A stretch of DNA of 37,380 bases from Devosia insulae DS-56 (GCF_000970465.2 NZ_LAJE02000407.1:1-37380), one strand, 5' to 3'; positions 7,674 through 15,214 are shown, counted from the stretch's first letter. The notes: generated by a model not told the origin, from the letters alone. A program made the numbers and translations.

Positions 7674-8342
7674 TCAGAACCGGAAGTTAACGCCAGCCGA
7701 GATCGTGTGGGTGGTGAGACCCAGATCAGTATCGACGTCGAGGGCGTAAGTCTTCGAGCCGTAATCGCTGTAGCGATACAGCACGTCGATCGACACGTTG
7801 TCGGCGACAGCGAACTCCACACCGGCACCAACGGTCCAGCCGATATGAGTCTGATCATCCGAGATGTCGAGATCGGTGTCGGTGGCGGTGGCGCCAGCAA
7901 AGGCCACACCGGCGGTCAGGTACGGCAGGAAGGCGCCGCCATCGAAGCCGAGACGGCCGCGAATGCTGCCGAGCCAGTTCACGTCATAGTCGACCAGGTC
8001 GACGGCGTCGCTGCCGCCGATGTCGGACCAGGCGATATCAGCAACGATACCGGCGACGATGGCTTCCGACACGGTGAAGTTGGCGCCCGCGGCAACGCCG
8101 ACCTGCCAACCGGTCAGATCGTACTCGGTGTCGACGACGTTGAAGTAGCCGTCATCGTCGTTGAGCGTGCCCCAACCGTAGCCGGCGAAGGCGCCGACAT
8201 ACACGCCGTCCCAGTTACCGCCGACGTCGACGATACCAACCGGGGGAGCTGGTTCGCTGATGATGAGATCGGCCGCCTGGACCGAGGAGATGAAGCTCAG
8301 AGCGGCAACGCCGGCGAGCAGGGAAACGGCAAGACGATTCAT
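7674..8342 (-). CDS. Outer-membrane beta-barrel porin, RopB/Omp25 type (paralogue 3)
   Basis: A 222-residue precursor. The signal peptide MNRLAVSLLAGVAALSFISSVQA is followed by ADLIISEPAPPVGIVDVGG. Conserved barrel blocks are WDGVYVGAFAGYGWG, WQVGVAAGANFTVSEAIVAG, LGSIRGRLGFDGGAFLPYL, IGWTVGAGVEFAVADNVS and YRYSDYGSKTYAL, with C-terminal FRF. It shares the SEAIVAGIVADIAWSD segment with paralogue 4, so these two are the most recent duplicates. The frame extends seven codons upstream; the ATG at 8342 is chosen for the signal peptide and for CTGGAGG nine bases ahead. Its upstream region holds a perfect 16-base palindrome. Confidence 0.9.
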   Translation of the reverse strand: MNRLAVSLLAGVAALSFISSVQAADLIISEPAPPVGIVDVGGNWDGVYVGAFAGYGWGTLNDDDGYFNVVDTEYDLTGWQVGVAAGANFTVSEAIVAGIVADIAWSDIGGSDAVDLVDYDVNWLGSIRGRLGFDGGAFLPYLTAGVAFAGATATDTDLDISDDQTHIGWTVGAGVEFAVADNVSIDVLYRYSDYGSKTYALDVDTDLGLTTHTISAGVNFRF

Positions 8343-8505
8343 TGGATGGCCTCCAGAAAGCAACGGCTACAAGATACGCACGTTGGTGTGAAAGAAAACC
8401 CACCCGCACCAGCAACGCACAGCTTAGCCGCAAAGTGTCACCCTCAGGACACACACGTGACCTAGGTTCTTAAGAATGTTGCAAATCTCTATTTAGTCAC
8501 AATTG

Positions 8506-8521
8506 CGCCACGTACGTGGCG
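8506..8521. promoter_or_regulatory. Perfect 16-base palindrome upstream of porin paralogue 3
   Basis: CGCCACGTACGTGGCG is a perfect palindrome about 165 bases ahead of the porin start at 8342 and downstream of the previous gene's terminator on the same strand. No gene covers it. It could be an operator for a dimeric regulator; no family is assigned. Confidence 0.35.
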
Positions 8522-8569
8522 ATGCCGGGCGATGCTGTGCGATACCGTACCAAGTAACGCCAGGTCGTG

Positions 8570-8608
8570 GCAAAATCAAACCCCGCCGCGGCTTGCGCCG
8601 GGCGGGGT
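8570..8608 (-). terminator. Intrinsic terminator of porin paralogue 4
   Basis: On the minus strand ACCCCGCC pairs with GGCGGGGT, with an inner GGC/GCC pairing, followed by TTTGATTTTG. It starts 54 bases after the stop at 8663. The core is almost identical to the hairpin at 9505-9548. Confidence 0.85.
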
Positions 8609-8662
8609 CGATTTAGACAACCGTTCAGCCACTGAAACTATTCAGCCAGCTGAAGGCGGAAA

Positions 8663-9337
8663 TCAGAAGCGGAAGTTCACGCCGGCGGTGACCGCATGCG
8701 AGGTCAGGCTGTAGTCGGTCGGAGCTGCCAGATCGTAGGTCTTCGAACCGAAATCCGAATAACGGTACTGCAGGTCGAGCGACACGTTGTCGGCCACGGC
8801 GAACTCCACGCCGGCGCCGAGGGTCCAGCCGATGTGGGTCTGGGTGTCTTCAAACACGCCAGCGTTGTCGGTCAGCGTGTTGTTCGCGAAGGCGAGACCG
8901 CCCGTCACGTACGGAAGGAAGGCGCCGCCGTCAAAGCCGATACGGCCACGCAGGCTACCCTGCCAGTCGGTGTTCGACTCGAGGTCGCCACCGACGAAGT
9001 CGCCGCCGAGGTCGGACCAGGCGATATCGGCCACGAGCCCGGCAACGATGGCTTCGGAGACGGTGAAGTTCACGCCGGCGGCAACGCCGACCTGCCAACC
9101 GGTGGCATCGTACTCGGTGCCGGCGACGTCACCGAGATAGCCGTCCTCGGTGGTCAGGGTGCCCCAGCCGTAGCCAGCGAAAGCGCCGACGAAGACGCCA
9201 TCCCAGTTGCCACCAGCGGGAGTGACGTAGCCGACCGCCGGAGCGGGCTCGGAAATGATCAGGTCAGCGGCGAAGGCCGAGGACATCACGGAGACGCCAG
9301 CCACACCGGCCAGCAGAGCGATTGCAAAACGATTCAT
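8663..9337 (-). CDS. Outer-membrane beta-barrel porin, RopB/Omp25 type (paralogue 4)
   Basis: A 224-residue precursor with signal peptide MNRFAIALLAGVAGVSVMSS, cleaved after AFA. Blocks are GGNWDGVFVGAFAGYGWG, WQVGVAAGVNFTVSEAIVAG, WQGSLRGRIGFDGGAFLPYV, IGWTLGAGVEFAVADNVS, LQYRYSDFGSKTYDL and C-terminal VNFRF. Differences from paralogue 3 are concentrated in the predicted surface loops (for example GYLGDVAGTEYD and the stretch around NNTLTDNAGVF), the pattern expected if exposed loops diverge while the barrel is kept. AGGAG lies ten bases before the ATG at 9337. A strong terminator follows, so it is probably monocistronic. Confidence 0.9.
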   Translation of the reverse strand: MNRFAIALLAGVAGVSVMSSAFAADLIISEPAPAVGYVTPAGGNWDGVFVGAFAGYGWGTLTTEDGYLGDVAGTEYDATGWQVGVAAGVNFTVSEAIVAGLVADIAWSDLGGDFVGGDLESNTDWQGSLRGRIGFDGGAFLPYVTGGLAFANNTLTDNAGVFEDTQTHIGWTLGAGVEFAVADNVSLDLQYRYSDFGSKTYDLAAPTDYSLTSHAVTAGVNFRF

Positions 9338-9504
9338 TTAGTCAACTCCTAGAGAGAGGGCCCTCACGTAGCCCCTGTCGCGGGCAAAAGCGACCTCACG
9401 TGCTAACAAACTGTTCACGCGCCGCCCCTCCAGAAGAGAGTCGTGCCATTAGCGCCACACCTGTTTCTGGCATGGCAATTTCAAGGCACAACTGGGGAAT
9501 TTTC

Positions 9505-9548
9505 GAGGAAAAGAGAACCCCGCCGCGGCTCGCGCCGGGCGGGGTTCT
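9505..9548 (-). terminator. Intrinsic terminator of porin paralogue 5
   Basis: On the minus strand AGAACCCCGCC pairs with GGCGGGGTTCT (11 pairs) and is followed by CTTTTCC. It lies 22 bases after the stop at 9571. Confidence 0.85.
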
Positions 9549-9570
9549 GATTTCTAGCAGTGAAACTGGC

Positions 9571-10251
9571 TTAGAAGTTCCAGTGCAGACCGGCGGTGAC
9601 CGTGTGCGTAGTCAGGTCGATGGTCGGGTTGATGCCCGGGCCGGACCAGTCGTACACCTGCTCGCCAAGATCCGAATAGCGGTACTCGAGGTTGACCGAG
9701 AGCTCTTCGGTGGCGGCGAACTCGACGCCCGCGCCGACCGTCCAACCGACATGGGTCGCGCTGGCTTCGTTGTCGACGCCAGCCGAGCTGGTGCGCACTG
9801 CGTGGGCAAAGGCAAGACCACCAGTCAGGTACGGCATGAAGGCGCCGCCATCAAAGCCGACCTTACCGCGCAACGAACCCTGCCAGTCGATGGTGTGGGT
9901 GGTGTCGAAGGCAAAGGCACCATCGTCGTCGCCAGTGATATCCGACCAGGCGATGTCACCAACCACGCCGAGCACGATACCGCCATCGAGCGTGAAGTTC
10001 GCACCGACGTCGACACCGATCAGCCAGCCGGCCAGGTCGAGGTCGTTGTTCGGCGGATTGGCGATGTGGTCGGCATGCGCCCAGCCACCGCCGACGAACA
10101 CGCCGATATAAGCGCCGTCCCAGTTGCCGCCGACGTCCACGACGCCCATCGGCGCCGGCTCGTCCATAATGATCAGATCCGCGGCGTAGGCCGAGGACAT
10201 CAGACCAGCAGCGGCCACGGTGGCCAGCAGAATAGTTGTGATGTGCTTCAT
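9571..10251 (-). CDS. Outer-membrane beta-barrel porin, RopB/Omp25 type (paralogue 5)
   Basis: A 226-residue precursor and the first gene of the array in transcription order. Its signal peptide, MKHITTILLATVAAAGLMSS then AYA, differs from the MNRF-type leader of the other four. Blocks are VDVGGNWDGAYIGVFVGGGW, LIGVDVGANFTLDGGIVLG, WQGSLRGKVGFDGGAFMPYL, HVGWTVGAGVEFAATEELS, LEYRYSDLG and C-terminal LHWNF, where the usual VNFRF is changed but the final Phe kept. It has His residues in the first loop (WAHADHIANPP) not seen in the others. The frame is open 51 codons upstream; the ATG at 10251 is chosen for the signal peptide and GGAGGG eight bases ahead. Confidence 0.9.
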   Translation of the reverse strand: MKHITTILLATVAAAGLMSSAYAADLIIMDEPAPMGVVDVGGNWDGAYIGVFVGGGWAHADHIANPPNNDLDLAGWLIGVDVGANFTLDGGIVLGVVGDIAWSDITGDDDGAFAFDTTHTIDWQGSLRGKVGFDGGAFMPYLTGGLAFAHAVRTSSAGVDNEASATHVGWTVGAGVEFAATEELSVNLEYRYSDLGEQVYDWSGPGINPTIDLTTHTVTAGLHWNF

Positions 10252-10632
10252 GGTTGCCCTCCAATAGGTCCACTGCACCTTCCCACGGAATGTGGCAGGA
10301 ATCGAGCCCCTCAAGGGCAACAATTGAGACTCTAGAAGCAAGTGTTGCACCGTTGCATCGGACTCTGAGCGGCATCGCGTGAGAGTTTTTACAGGGCACA
10401 TCATAGGGTTAGCAGTGTTGCCTAACGATTTCTGCGTAGCAGCTCACAGCGCCGTGATGGGCGCGGGAATTTTGTGGCAAAGCCAAGACAATTGCTTTCG
10501 AAACGCCAACGACTCTATTCGGTGAGCCAAATCTGTTCACATGACAACGATCAACAGATGATCATCCGGCACCGACTGATTCCGCGCCTTGCACGCTCAT
10601 GGGGGACTTGCAGGTTCACGGCGAGGAGGCTG
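10252..10632. other. Non-coding gap before the porin array
   Basis: About 380 bases lie between the first porin start and the terminator of the tRNA genes. I see no supported gene; the region should contain the promoter of porin paralogue 5. An AT-richer stretch around 10385-10560 is the only visible feature. Confidence 0.5.
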
Positions 10633-10674
10633 AAAAGCAAAACCCCCGGCAGCCGATCGGCGCCAGGGGCTTTG
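10633..10674 (-). terminator. Terminator after the tRNA-Val genes
   Basis: On the minus strand an AAAGCCCC arm pairs with GGGGTTTT-type sequence through an inner GGC/GCC stem with two mismatches, followed by GCTTTTC, five bases after the tRNA-Val(CAC) 3-prime end. Confidence 0.65.
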
Positions 10675-10678
10675 TGGA

Positions 10679-10753
10679 TGGTGGGTGTGACAGGGATTGA
10701 ACCTGTGACCCCCGCCGTGTGAAGGCGATGCTCTCCCGCTGAGCTACACACCC
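10679..10753 (-). tRNA. tRNA-Val, anticodon CAC
   Basis: On the minus strand the 75-base sequence folds as a cloverleaf: acceptor GGGTGTG with CACACCC, D arm GCTC/GAGC, anticodon stem TCGCC/GGCGG around loop TTCACAC (anticodon CAC, reading GUG) and a T arm with GTTCAATCC. Discriminator A and CCA are encoded. Confidence 0.95.
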
Positions 10754-10848
10754 ATCCGTTCGGGTCGTGACGTCGTCCGTCGCGACCAAACTGCGGCGCC
10801 GATTTCATCGGCATATTCAAGGACTTCGGGAGTCCTTCAAGCGAGGGA

Positions 10849-10923
10849 TGGTGGGTGTAACAGGGATTGAACCTGTGACCCCTACCATGTCAAGGTAGTG
10901 CTCTCCCGCTGAGCTATACACCC
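10849..10923 (-). tRNA. tRNA-Val, anticodon GAC
   Basis: On the minus strand a 75-base cloverleaf with acceptor GGGTGTA/TACACCC, anticodon stem CTACC/GGTAG around loop TTGACAT (anticodon GAC, reading GUC and GUU) and encoded CCA. It lies 95 bases upstream of the tRNA-Val(CAC) gene in the same orientation; the T arms are identical, so one is probably a duplicate of the other. Confidence 0.95.
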
Positions 10924-11070
10924 ATCACTTCGCTTGTCACGCCGGGCAGCGCCCGTCGTTGCGAGCGCGGTAGACCATAAAACCCGCTTACGGGTCAAGG
11001 GTCAATTCCGGGCTGGGGAAACTGTCGGAAAGGCCGGGGTTGGAGAGTGGGGATCGCTCCCGCTCGAAGC

Positions 11071-11262
11071 GCGCATCGCCGCGCGATGCGGTACCCCTCA
11101 TCCGCCCTCGGGCACCTCCGGGCGAGGGCTGCGCCCTCGTCCCGCGACCTCAAGGGGAGAAGGGAGTCCCGACTGAGATGCTTGAGGTGGCGCCCTTCTC
11201 CCCTTGAGGGAGAAGGTGGCGCGAAGCGCCGGATGAGGGGTATGCGATGCGGCAGCATCGCC
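11071..11262. repeat. Nested palindromic intergenic element
   Basis: A 13-base perfect inverted repeat, TACCCCTCATCCG at 11092-11104 and its complement at 11230-11242, encloses further pairings (GAGGGCT/GCCCTC and CCTTCTCCCC/GGGAGAAGG). Small ATCG hairpins flank it at 11071-11090 and 11244-11261. This fills most of the gap between the tRNA genes and cpdR. The CCTTCTCCCC stem may also act as the cpdR terminator. Confidence 0.7.
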
Positions 11263-11286
11263 GATCCGAAGCGCAGCGAGGAGCGA

Positions 11287-11646
11287 CTAGGCCGCCAGCA
11301 GCCGCTCCACCTCATGCACCAGGTCCTTGAGGTGGAAGGGCTTGCTCAGCACCGACGCATCCTTGGGGGCTTCTGAGTCGGGGTTGAGCGCCACGGCGGC
11401 GAAACCGGTGATGAACATCACCTTGAGATCCGGATCGAGCTCGGTGGCGCGGCGGGCCAGTTCGATCCCGTCCATCTCCGGCATCACGATATCGCTTAAC
11501 AGCAGCGAGAACGGCTCTTCGCGCAACCGCTCATAGGCCGACCGGCCATTATCGAACGAAACCACCTCGTAACCGGCGGTCTTCAACGCCCGGGTGAGGA
11601 ACTGGCGCATGTCGTTATCGTCTTCGGCGAGCAGAATGCGCTTCAT
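11287..11646 (-). CDS. cpdR: CpdR-type single-domain response regulator
   Basis: A 119-residue receiver domain with no output domain. It begins MKRILLAEDDNDMRQFL with the acidic pair for Mg2+, has the phospho-acceptor Asp52 in LLSDIVMPEMDGIE, Thr in FITGFA and Lys in LSKPFHLKDL. Sequence and size match CpdR of Hyphomicrobiales, which in its unphosphorylated form directs substrates such as CtrA regulators to the ClpXP protease and is dephosphorylated through the CckA-ChpT relay. The frame is open 46 codons upstream, but the family starts at MKRILLAED and AAGAGGA lies just before; the ATG at 11649 is the alternative. It diverges from the N-formylglutamate amidohydrolase gene, with a palindrome between them. 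Confidence 0.85.
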   Translation of the reverse strand: MKRILLAEDDNDMRQFLTRALKTAGYEVVSFDNGRSAYERLREEPFSLLLSDIVMPEMDGIELARRATELDPDLKVMFITGFAAVALNPDSEAPKDASVLSKPFHLKDLVHEVERLLAA

Positions 11647-11716
11647 CATGTCCTCTTGGCGCCCCATCGACGGCGTTCTGCCGCGGAACTCTAATGCGTG
11701 ATGTTTAATGCAAGTT

Positions 11717-11730
11717 TTCTCGATCGAGAA
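11717..11730. promoter_or_regulatory. Palindrome in the cpdR/amidohydrolase divergent region
   Basis: TTCTCGATCGAGAA is a perfect 14-base palindrome 71 bases upstream of cpdR and 110 bases upstream of the divergent gene. It is in the right place for an operator; the binding protein is unknown. Confidence 0.35.
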
Positions 11731-11839
11731 CCCTAACGCAGCAAGTGTGAACATGCCCCCTTCGGACTTATGGACATTCGGCAACGCGCGCGGCAGAGTA
11801 TGGTGACAAGGCAGCGCTTCGGCGCTGAAGGGAGACCCG

Positions 11840-12736
11840 GTGCAGTCCGACTATTGGGACAGGCCAGCATTCGAAACCATCCGGCCCCGCCGGGTGATGG
11901 CGCCACTGGTGTTCAATTCCGCACATTCCGGCCGCGATTACCCCGAGCGCTTCCTCGCCATGACCCGGCTCGACCATCTGTCGATCCGCCAGTCCGAGGA
12001 TGCCTTTGTCGACGAGCTGTTCCAGCGCGCGCCGCACCTCGGGGCCCCGCTGATCCGGGCGCATTTTCCTCGCGCCTATCTCGATGTGAATCGCGAGCCG
12101 TGGGAACTCGACCCCACCATGTTCGTCGAGCCGCTGTCGGAGCGCTTCAACACCACCAGCCCGCGTGTCGCCGCCGGGCTCGGCACGCTGGCGCGTGTCG
12201 TGGCTGAGAACAAGCCGATCTATAAGGAGCGGCTGACCCTCGATGACGCGCGCATGCGCATCGAAGGCATCTACCAGCCCTACCACGCCACCATGCAGCG
12301 GCTGCTGACCGAGGCCTATGGCGCCTTCGGTGTTGCGGTGCTGATCGATTGTCATTCGATGCCGCGGCTGTCGCGCAGCGGCGACCGGCTCGGCCCCGAC
12401 GTGGTGCTGGGCGATCGCTATGGCACCACCTGCGCACCGATTCTCGCTGACCTCGCCGAAATGGTGTTCGCCGGCGCCGGGCTGCGGGTGGCGCGTAACC
12501 GCCCCTATGCCGGCGGCTTCTGTACCCGCACCTATGGCCGGCCGCAGCACGGCGTGCATGCCCTGCAGATCGAGCTCAGCCGTCACCTTTATATGAACGA
12601 GGTGACGCTCGAGAAGAACGCCGGCTTCGGCGCCATCAGGCAAATGGTGGATCGGCTGGTCGCGACGCTGGTGGGGCTCGATTTCGCCATGCTCGCACCT
12701 CCCGCTCCGGTGCAGGAGAAGTACGCGGCGGAGTGA
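11840..12736 (+). CDS. N-formylglutamate amidohydrolase family protein
   Basis: A 298-residue protein of the N-formylglutamate deformylase family (zinc-dependent amidohydrolases that release glutamate from N-formylglutamate, the last step of one histidine degradation route). Visible family blocks are VFNSAHSGRDYPERF with the His ligand near the N-terminus, RAYLDVNREPWELDP, YQPYHATM, VLIDCHSMPR and YTRPHGVHALQIELSR-like sequence (GRPQHGVHALQIELSR). No other hut gene is nearby, so a histidine-degradation role is not shown by context; many alphaproteobacteria have such stand-alone copies of unknown duty. The start is a GTG at 11840 with GGGAG six bases before it. Confidence 0.8.
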   Translation: MQSDYWDRPAFETIRPRRVMAPLVFNSAHSGRDYPERFLAMTRLDHLSIRQSEDAFVDELFQRAPHLGAPLIRAHFPRAYLDVNREPWELDPTMFVEPLSERFNTTSPRVAAGLGTLARVVAENKPIYKERLTLDDARMRIEGIYQPYHATMQRLLTEAYGAFGVAVLIDCHSMPRLSRSGDRLGPDVVLGDRYGTTCAPILADLAEMVFAGAGLRVARNRPYAGGFCTRTYGRPQHGVHALQIELSRHLYMNEVTLEKNAGFGAIRQMVDRLVATLVGLDFAMLAPPAPVQEKYAAE

Positions 12737-12797
12737 GGTCGGCGCGGGGGGGCGCCAACCGGTCGCTGTCATCGAGCTTAAGAGATAGCATGTCCCA

Positions 12798-12960
12798 CAA
12801 AAATCGGGCCGCCGGAGCGGCCCAGTCAAGGGAGGAAACGATGACGGCCGGAGTGCGTTGCCTAAGTCGAGGCAAGAGGCTCAAGAGCCGCCCATCCATC
12901 ATGCAATTACTGGCGTGAACTGATTTGCCCTGCTTCACAAGGCGGCCGGAAGTCTTCAAC
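12798..12960 (-). ncRNA. Candidate structured trans-acting sRNA
   Basis: Read on the minus strand, three hairpins line up: GGCT/AGCC with a CAAG-type loop (12878-12889), TTGCCT/AGGCAA around a six-base loop (12858-12875), and a terminator stem GGGCCG/CGGCCC (12806-12823) followed by GATTTTTG. Between the last two lies the unpaired CGTTTCCTCCCT, which resembles the anti-Shine-Dalgarno segments of alphaproteobacterial sRNAs such as the suhB/alpha-r14 family. The neighbour at 13084 is an inositol-monophosphatase-family gene, the context that named suhB RNA. Boundaries upstream are approximate; family membership is inference. Confidence 0.45.
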
Positions 12961-13083
12961 AGATAAACTTGCGCCGTTGTTGCAAAAATGAATCACGATC
13001 GTCACAAACTACTCGTACACCTCGGCTGACGCCTGCTGCTAGAACACTGGAACAACTCACAAAATCGCGCCGGGAAGGCTGAC

Positions 13084-13890
13084 ATGGAAGATACATCTCT
13101 CGGTGGGCTCACCGCCGACCTGGTGCGCCGCACCCTGCTCGATGCGGCCGAGATCGCCGCGGCGGTGACCCTGCCCCGCTTCCGCTCGGCGCTCGCCGTC
13201 GACAACAAGGAAGCAGAGGGGTTCGACCCGGTCACCGAGGCCGATCGGCAGGCCGAGCTCGCCATCCGCGAACTGATCGGCAACCGCTTCCCCGACCACG
13301 CCATCATCGGCGAGGAATGGGACGACAAGCCGGGCAACAGCCGCTTCGCCTGGATCATCGACCCGATCGACGGCACCCGCGCCTTCATCACCGGCGTCCC
13401 GGTCTGGGGCACGCTGGTGGGGCTGACCATCGACGGCAAAGCCGTCGCCGGCCTGATGGCCCAGCCCTTCACCGGCGAGATCTATCTGGGACTCCCCGGC
13501 GAAGCCTCCTACCACCGGGTCAGCGACAAGGCGGCACTCCGCACTTCCGCGGTCACCGAGCTCAGCAAAGCCAAGATGACCACCACCTCGCCCGACCTGT
13601 TCGAGAAGAAAGGCGTGGCCGAGCCCTGGGCGCGCATTCGCAGCAAGGTGCTGACCACCCGCTACGGGCTCGATTGCTACGGCTATGCCCTGATGTCGGC
13701 CGGGCACATCGACCTGGTGGTCGAGGCCGGGCTGAAGAATGTCGATATCTGCCCGCTGATCCCGCTGATCCAGAACGCCGGCGGCGTCATCACCACCTGG
13801 GATGGCGGCCCCGCCGAACAGGGCGGCAACTGCGTCGCCGCCGCGACGCCGCAACTGCACGCCGCAGCGATGGCGGTGCTCAGGGGGTAG
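13084..13890 (+). CDS. hisN: Histidinol-phosphatase, inositol monophosphatase family
   Basis: A 268-residue Mg2+-dependent phosphatase of the inositol monophosphatase fold. It would remove phosphate from histidinol phosphate in histidine synthesis. Metal-binding motifs are intact: DPVTEAD (residues 48-54), GEEW (76-79), WIIDPIDGTRAFITG (90-104), and NVDICPLIPLIQNAGG near the C-terminus. HisN rather than SuhB or CysQ is preferred because of the FVTGVPVWGTLVG-like stretch (FITGVPVWGTLVGL) after the IDGT box and the length. The ATG at 13084 has GGAAGG ahead. It converges with the hydrolase gene at 13902, 11 bases away. No other his gene is close. Confidence 0.8.
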   Translation: MEDTSLGGLTADLVRRTLLDAAEIAAAVTLPRFRSALAVDNKEAEGFDPVTEADRQAELAIRELIGNRFPDHAIIGEEWDDKPGNSRFAWIIDPIDGTRAFITGVPVWGTLVGLTIDGKAVAGLMAQPFTGEIYLGLPGEASYHRVSDKAALRTSAVTELSKAKMTTTSPDLFEKKGVAEPWARIRSKVLTTRYGLDCYGYALMSAGHIDLVVEAGLKNVDICPLIPLIQNAGGVITTWDGGPAEQGGNCVAAATPQLHAAAMAVLRG

Positions 13891-13901
13891 GGCTGCAACT
13901 G

Positions 13902-14876
13902 CTAGGCGCTCTGTTCCGTAATAAACGCGTCGAACGCCGCGAACACCTGGGCGCGAATGGCGTCGTTCTCGACGAACATTTCGTGCCGGGCGCCGGGGAT
14001 CACCACGTGGCGGCCGGTGCGCATCCGCAAACCCAGTGTTTCGATGGCGGCGGTGGAAACGATCTCGTCGCGCGCCGCCGCCAGCATCAGCACCGGAATG
14101 CGCACCGCGCCGGGGAACTGGTCGGTGGCGGCACCGGCCATCGCCTCGAAGGCGGAAGCGGCCCAGCGGAAGGTCGGGGCGCCGAGCTCCAGCTCGGGGC
14201 GGGCCTTCAGCACCTCGACGGAGCGATTGAAGCGCGCGAGGTCCGAGGTCAGCGGGTTGCCGGCAAAGCTTTGCTCGGTCTGCGCCTTGTCGCCACGCCG
14301 CCCGATCGGCAGCCGGGCCAGCCCGAGATTTGCGAGCGTGCCACAGAGTCGCGCCATCCCGGCCATGCCGAACGGCTGGCGATCGAGCCCCACCATCGGC
14401 GCCGAGACGAAAATGCGCTCGAACATCATGCGATCGCGGATGCCGGCATAGAGCGAGGCAAGCCCGCCCATCGAATGGCCGACGAGGTAGTAGGGCGCCG
14501 GGCAATCGGGCAACAGGATCGAGCCGTGGAAGGCCTTGAGGTCCTCCCAGTAATCATCGAAGCGCCGGACATAACCGAGCCGCGTGTTGCGGATCAATCG
14601 CTGGCTGCCGCCCTGCCCGCGCCAGTCGAAGGTGGCGACGGCAAAGCCGCGTGACTGGAAATCGGCGACGGTCTCAAAATACTTCTCGATGAATTCGGTG
14701 CGCCCCTGGACGAGGCAGATGGTGCCCTTGGCCGCTCCCGCGCCCTTGGGGAAGGTGGCGTAGCGCAACTGCACCTTGTCGGCCGTGGTGAAGTAGCCGA
14801 CCCGCGCCCCCTCCGGCACCGGGTTGGACGGCACCACGGCAAGGGTTGGCCCATTGGGGTCGACGATGGCGTTCAT
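13902..14876 (-). CDS. Alpha/beta hydrolase, lysophospholipase-like
   Basis: A 324-residue serine hydrolase resembling bacterial lysophospholipase L2 (PldB) and monoacylglycerol lipases. The nucleophile elbow GHSMGG gives Ser135; the oxyanion-type block VQGRTEFIEKYFETV and the sequence FDWRGQGGSQR are typical. Candidate acid and base are Asp in AARDEIVS and His in GARHEMF near the C-terminus. The long reading frame continues 153 codons further upstream, but that part crosses REP elements; the ATG at 14876 has CGGAG seven bases ahead. No signal peptide is seen, so it is probably cytosolic or peripherally membrane-bound. The natural substrate is unknown. Confidence 0.85.
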   Translation of the reverse strand: MNAIVDPNGPTLAVVPSNPVPEGARVGYFTTADKVQLRYATFPKGAGAAKGTICLVQGRTEFIEKYFETVADFQSRGFAVATFDWRGQGGSQRLIRNTRLGYVRRFDDYWEDLKAFHGSILLPDCPAPYYLVGHSMGGLASLYAGIRDRMMFERIFVSAPMVGLDRQPFGMAGMARLCGTLANLGLARLPIGRRGDKAQTEQSFAGNPLTSDLARFNRSVEVLKARPELELGAPTFRWAASAFEAMAGAATDQFPGAVRIPVLMLAAARDEIVSTAAIETLGLRMRTGRHVVIPGARHEMFVENDAIRAQVFAAFDAFITEQSA

Positions 14877-14908
14877 GCGCTGCTCCGGACGATTACCCTG
14901 CATACTGG

Positions 14909-14931
14909 ATTCCCGCGGCGGCGGGAATGAC
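14909..14931. repeat. Single REP-type half element
   Basis: ATTCCCGCGGCGGCGGGAAT forms a perfect short hairpin followed by GAC, matching one module of the composite elements elsewhere in the window. It stands about 50 bases before the larger copy at 14984. Confidence 0.7.
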
Positions 14932-14983
14932 GGCAGTGGCTGGAGTGCTTCGATTACTCCGCATCTTGCCCACCAGAAGCGCC

Positions 14984-15150
14984 CCAAGCTCGGCGTCATC
15001 CCCGCGAAAGCGGGGAACTCCGTTTGAGATGGTGCAAAGGCCAAGAAAACAGAGGTTCCCGCTTTCGCGGGAATGACCCGGTGAGTGGGCGGCGACCCAG
15101 CGGGGGCCGAGGCACCCAACCAAGTTCCCGCCTTCGCGGGAGTGACGCCA
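14984..15150. repeat. Composite REP-type palindromic element, copy 2
   Basis: It has the order GTCATCCCCGCGAAAGCGGG, a spacer with ACTCCGTTTGAG and AAACAGAGGTTC, CGCGGGAATGACCCGGTGAG, then an extra module TTCCCGCCTTCGCGGGAGTGAC. Orientation is the same as the 6951 copy. It sits between the hydrolase gene and the hsp20 leader. Confidence 0.8.
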
Positions 15151-15182
15151 GTGAGGGTCCTCAAGCCCGCCCGAGAAACCGA

Positions 15183-15214
15183 AAAGCCAGCGCCTCGGTT
15201 GAGACACTGGCTTT
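15183..15214 (-). terminator. Terminator-like hairpin of unknown transcript
   Basis: AAAGCCAG and CTGGCTTT form an eight-pair stem. The T-rich side (TTTTCGGTTTC) is on the minus strand, implying a minus-strand transcript from within 15220-15340. I see no convincing gene there; a weak open frame starting MNVAIKGGSGSGSYK at 15339 runs straight through the hairpin, so a short RNA is the better reading. Confidence 0.35.

Noticed and set aside
11705-11720. CtrA-box-like TTAA plus TTTT spacing ahead of cpdR
   Set aside because: Only one half matches TTAA at the right spacing; too weak to list as a site.
12841-12918. Plus-strand 25-codon frame starting MTAGVRCLSRGK after GGGAGGAAACG
   Set aside because: The SD-like sequence is the exact complement of the CU-rich segment of the minus-strand RNA candidate, and the frame runs through that RNA's hairpins; the T-run terminator supports the minus strand.
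6951-15150. CRISPR-like impression from repeated CCCGCGAAAGCGGG hairpins
   Set aside because: The repeats are few, inverted and separated by shared rather than unique spacers, and no cas gene is present.
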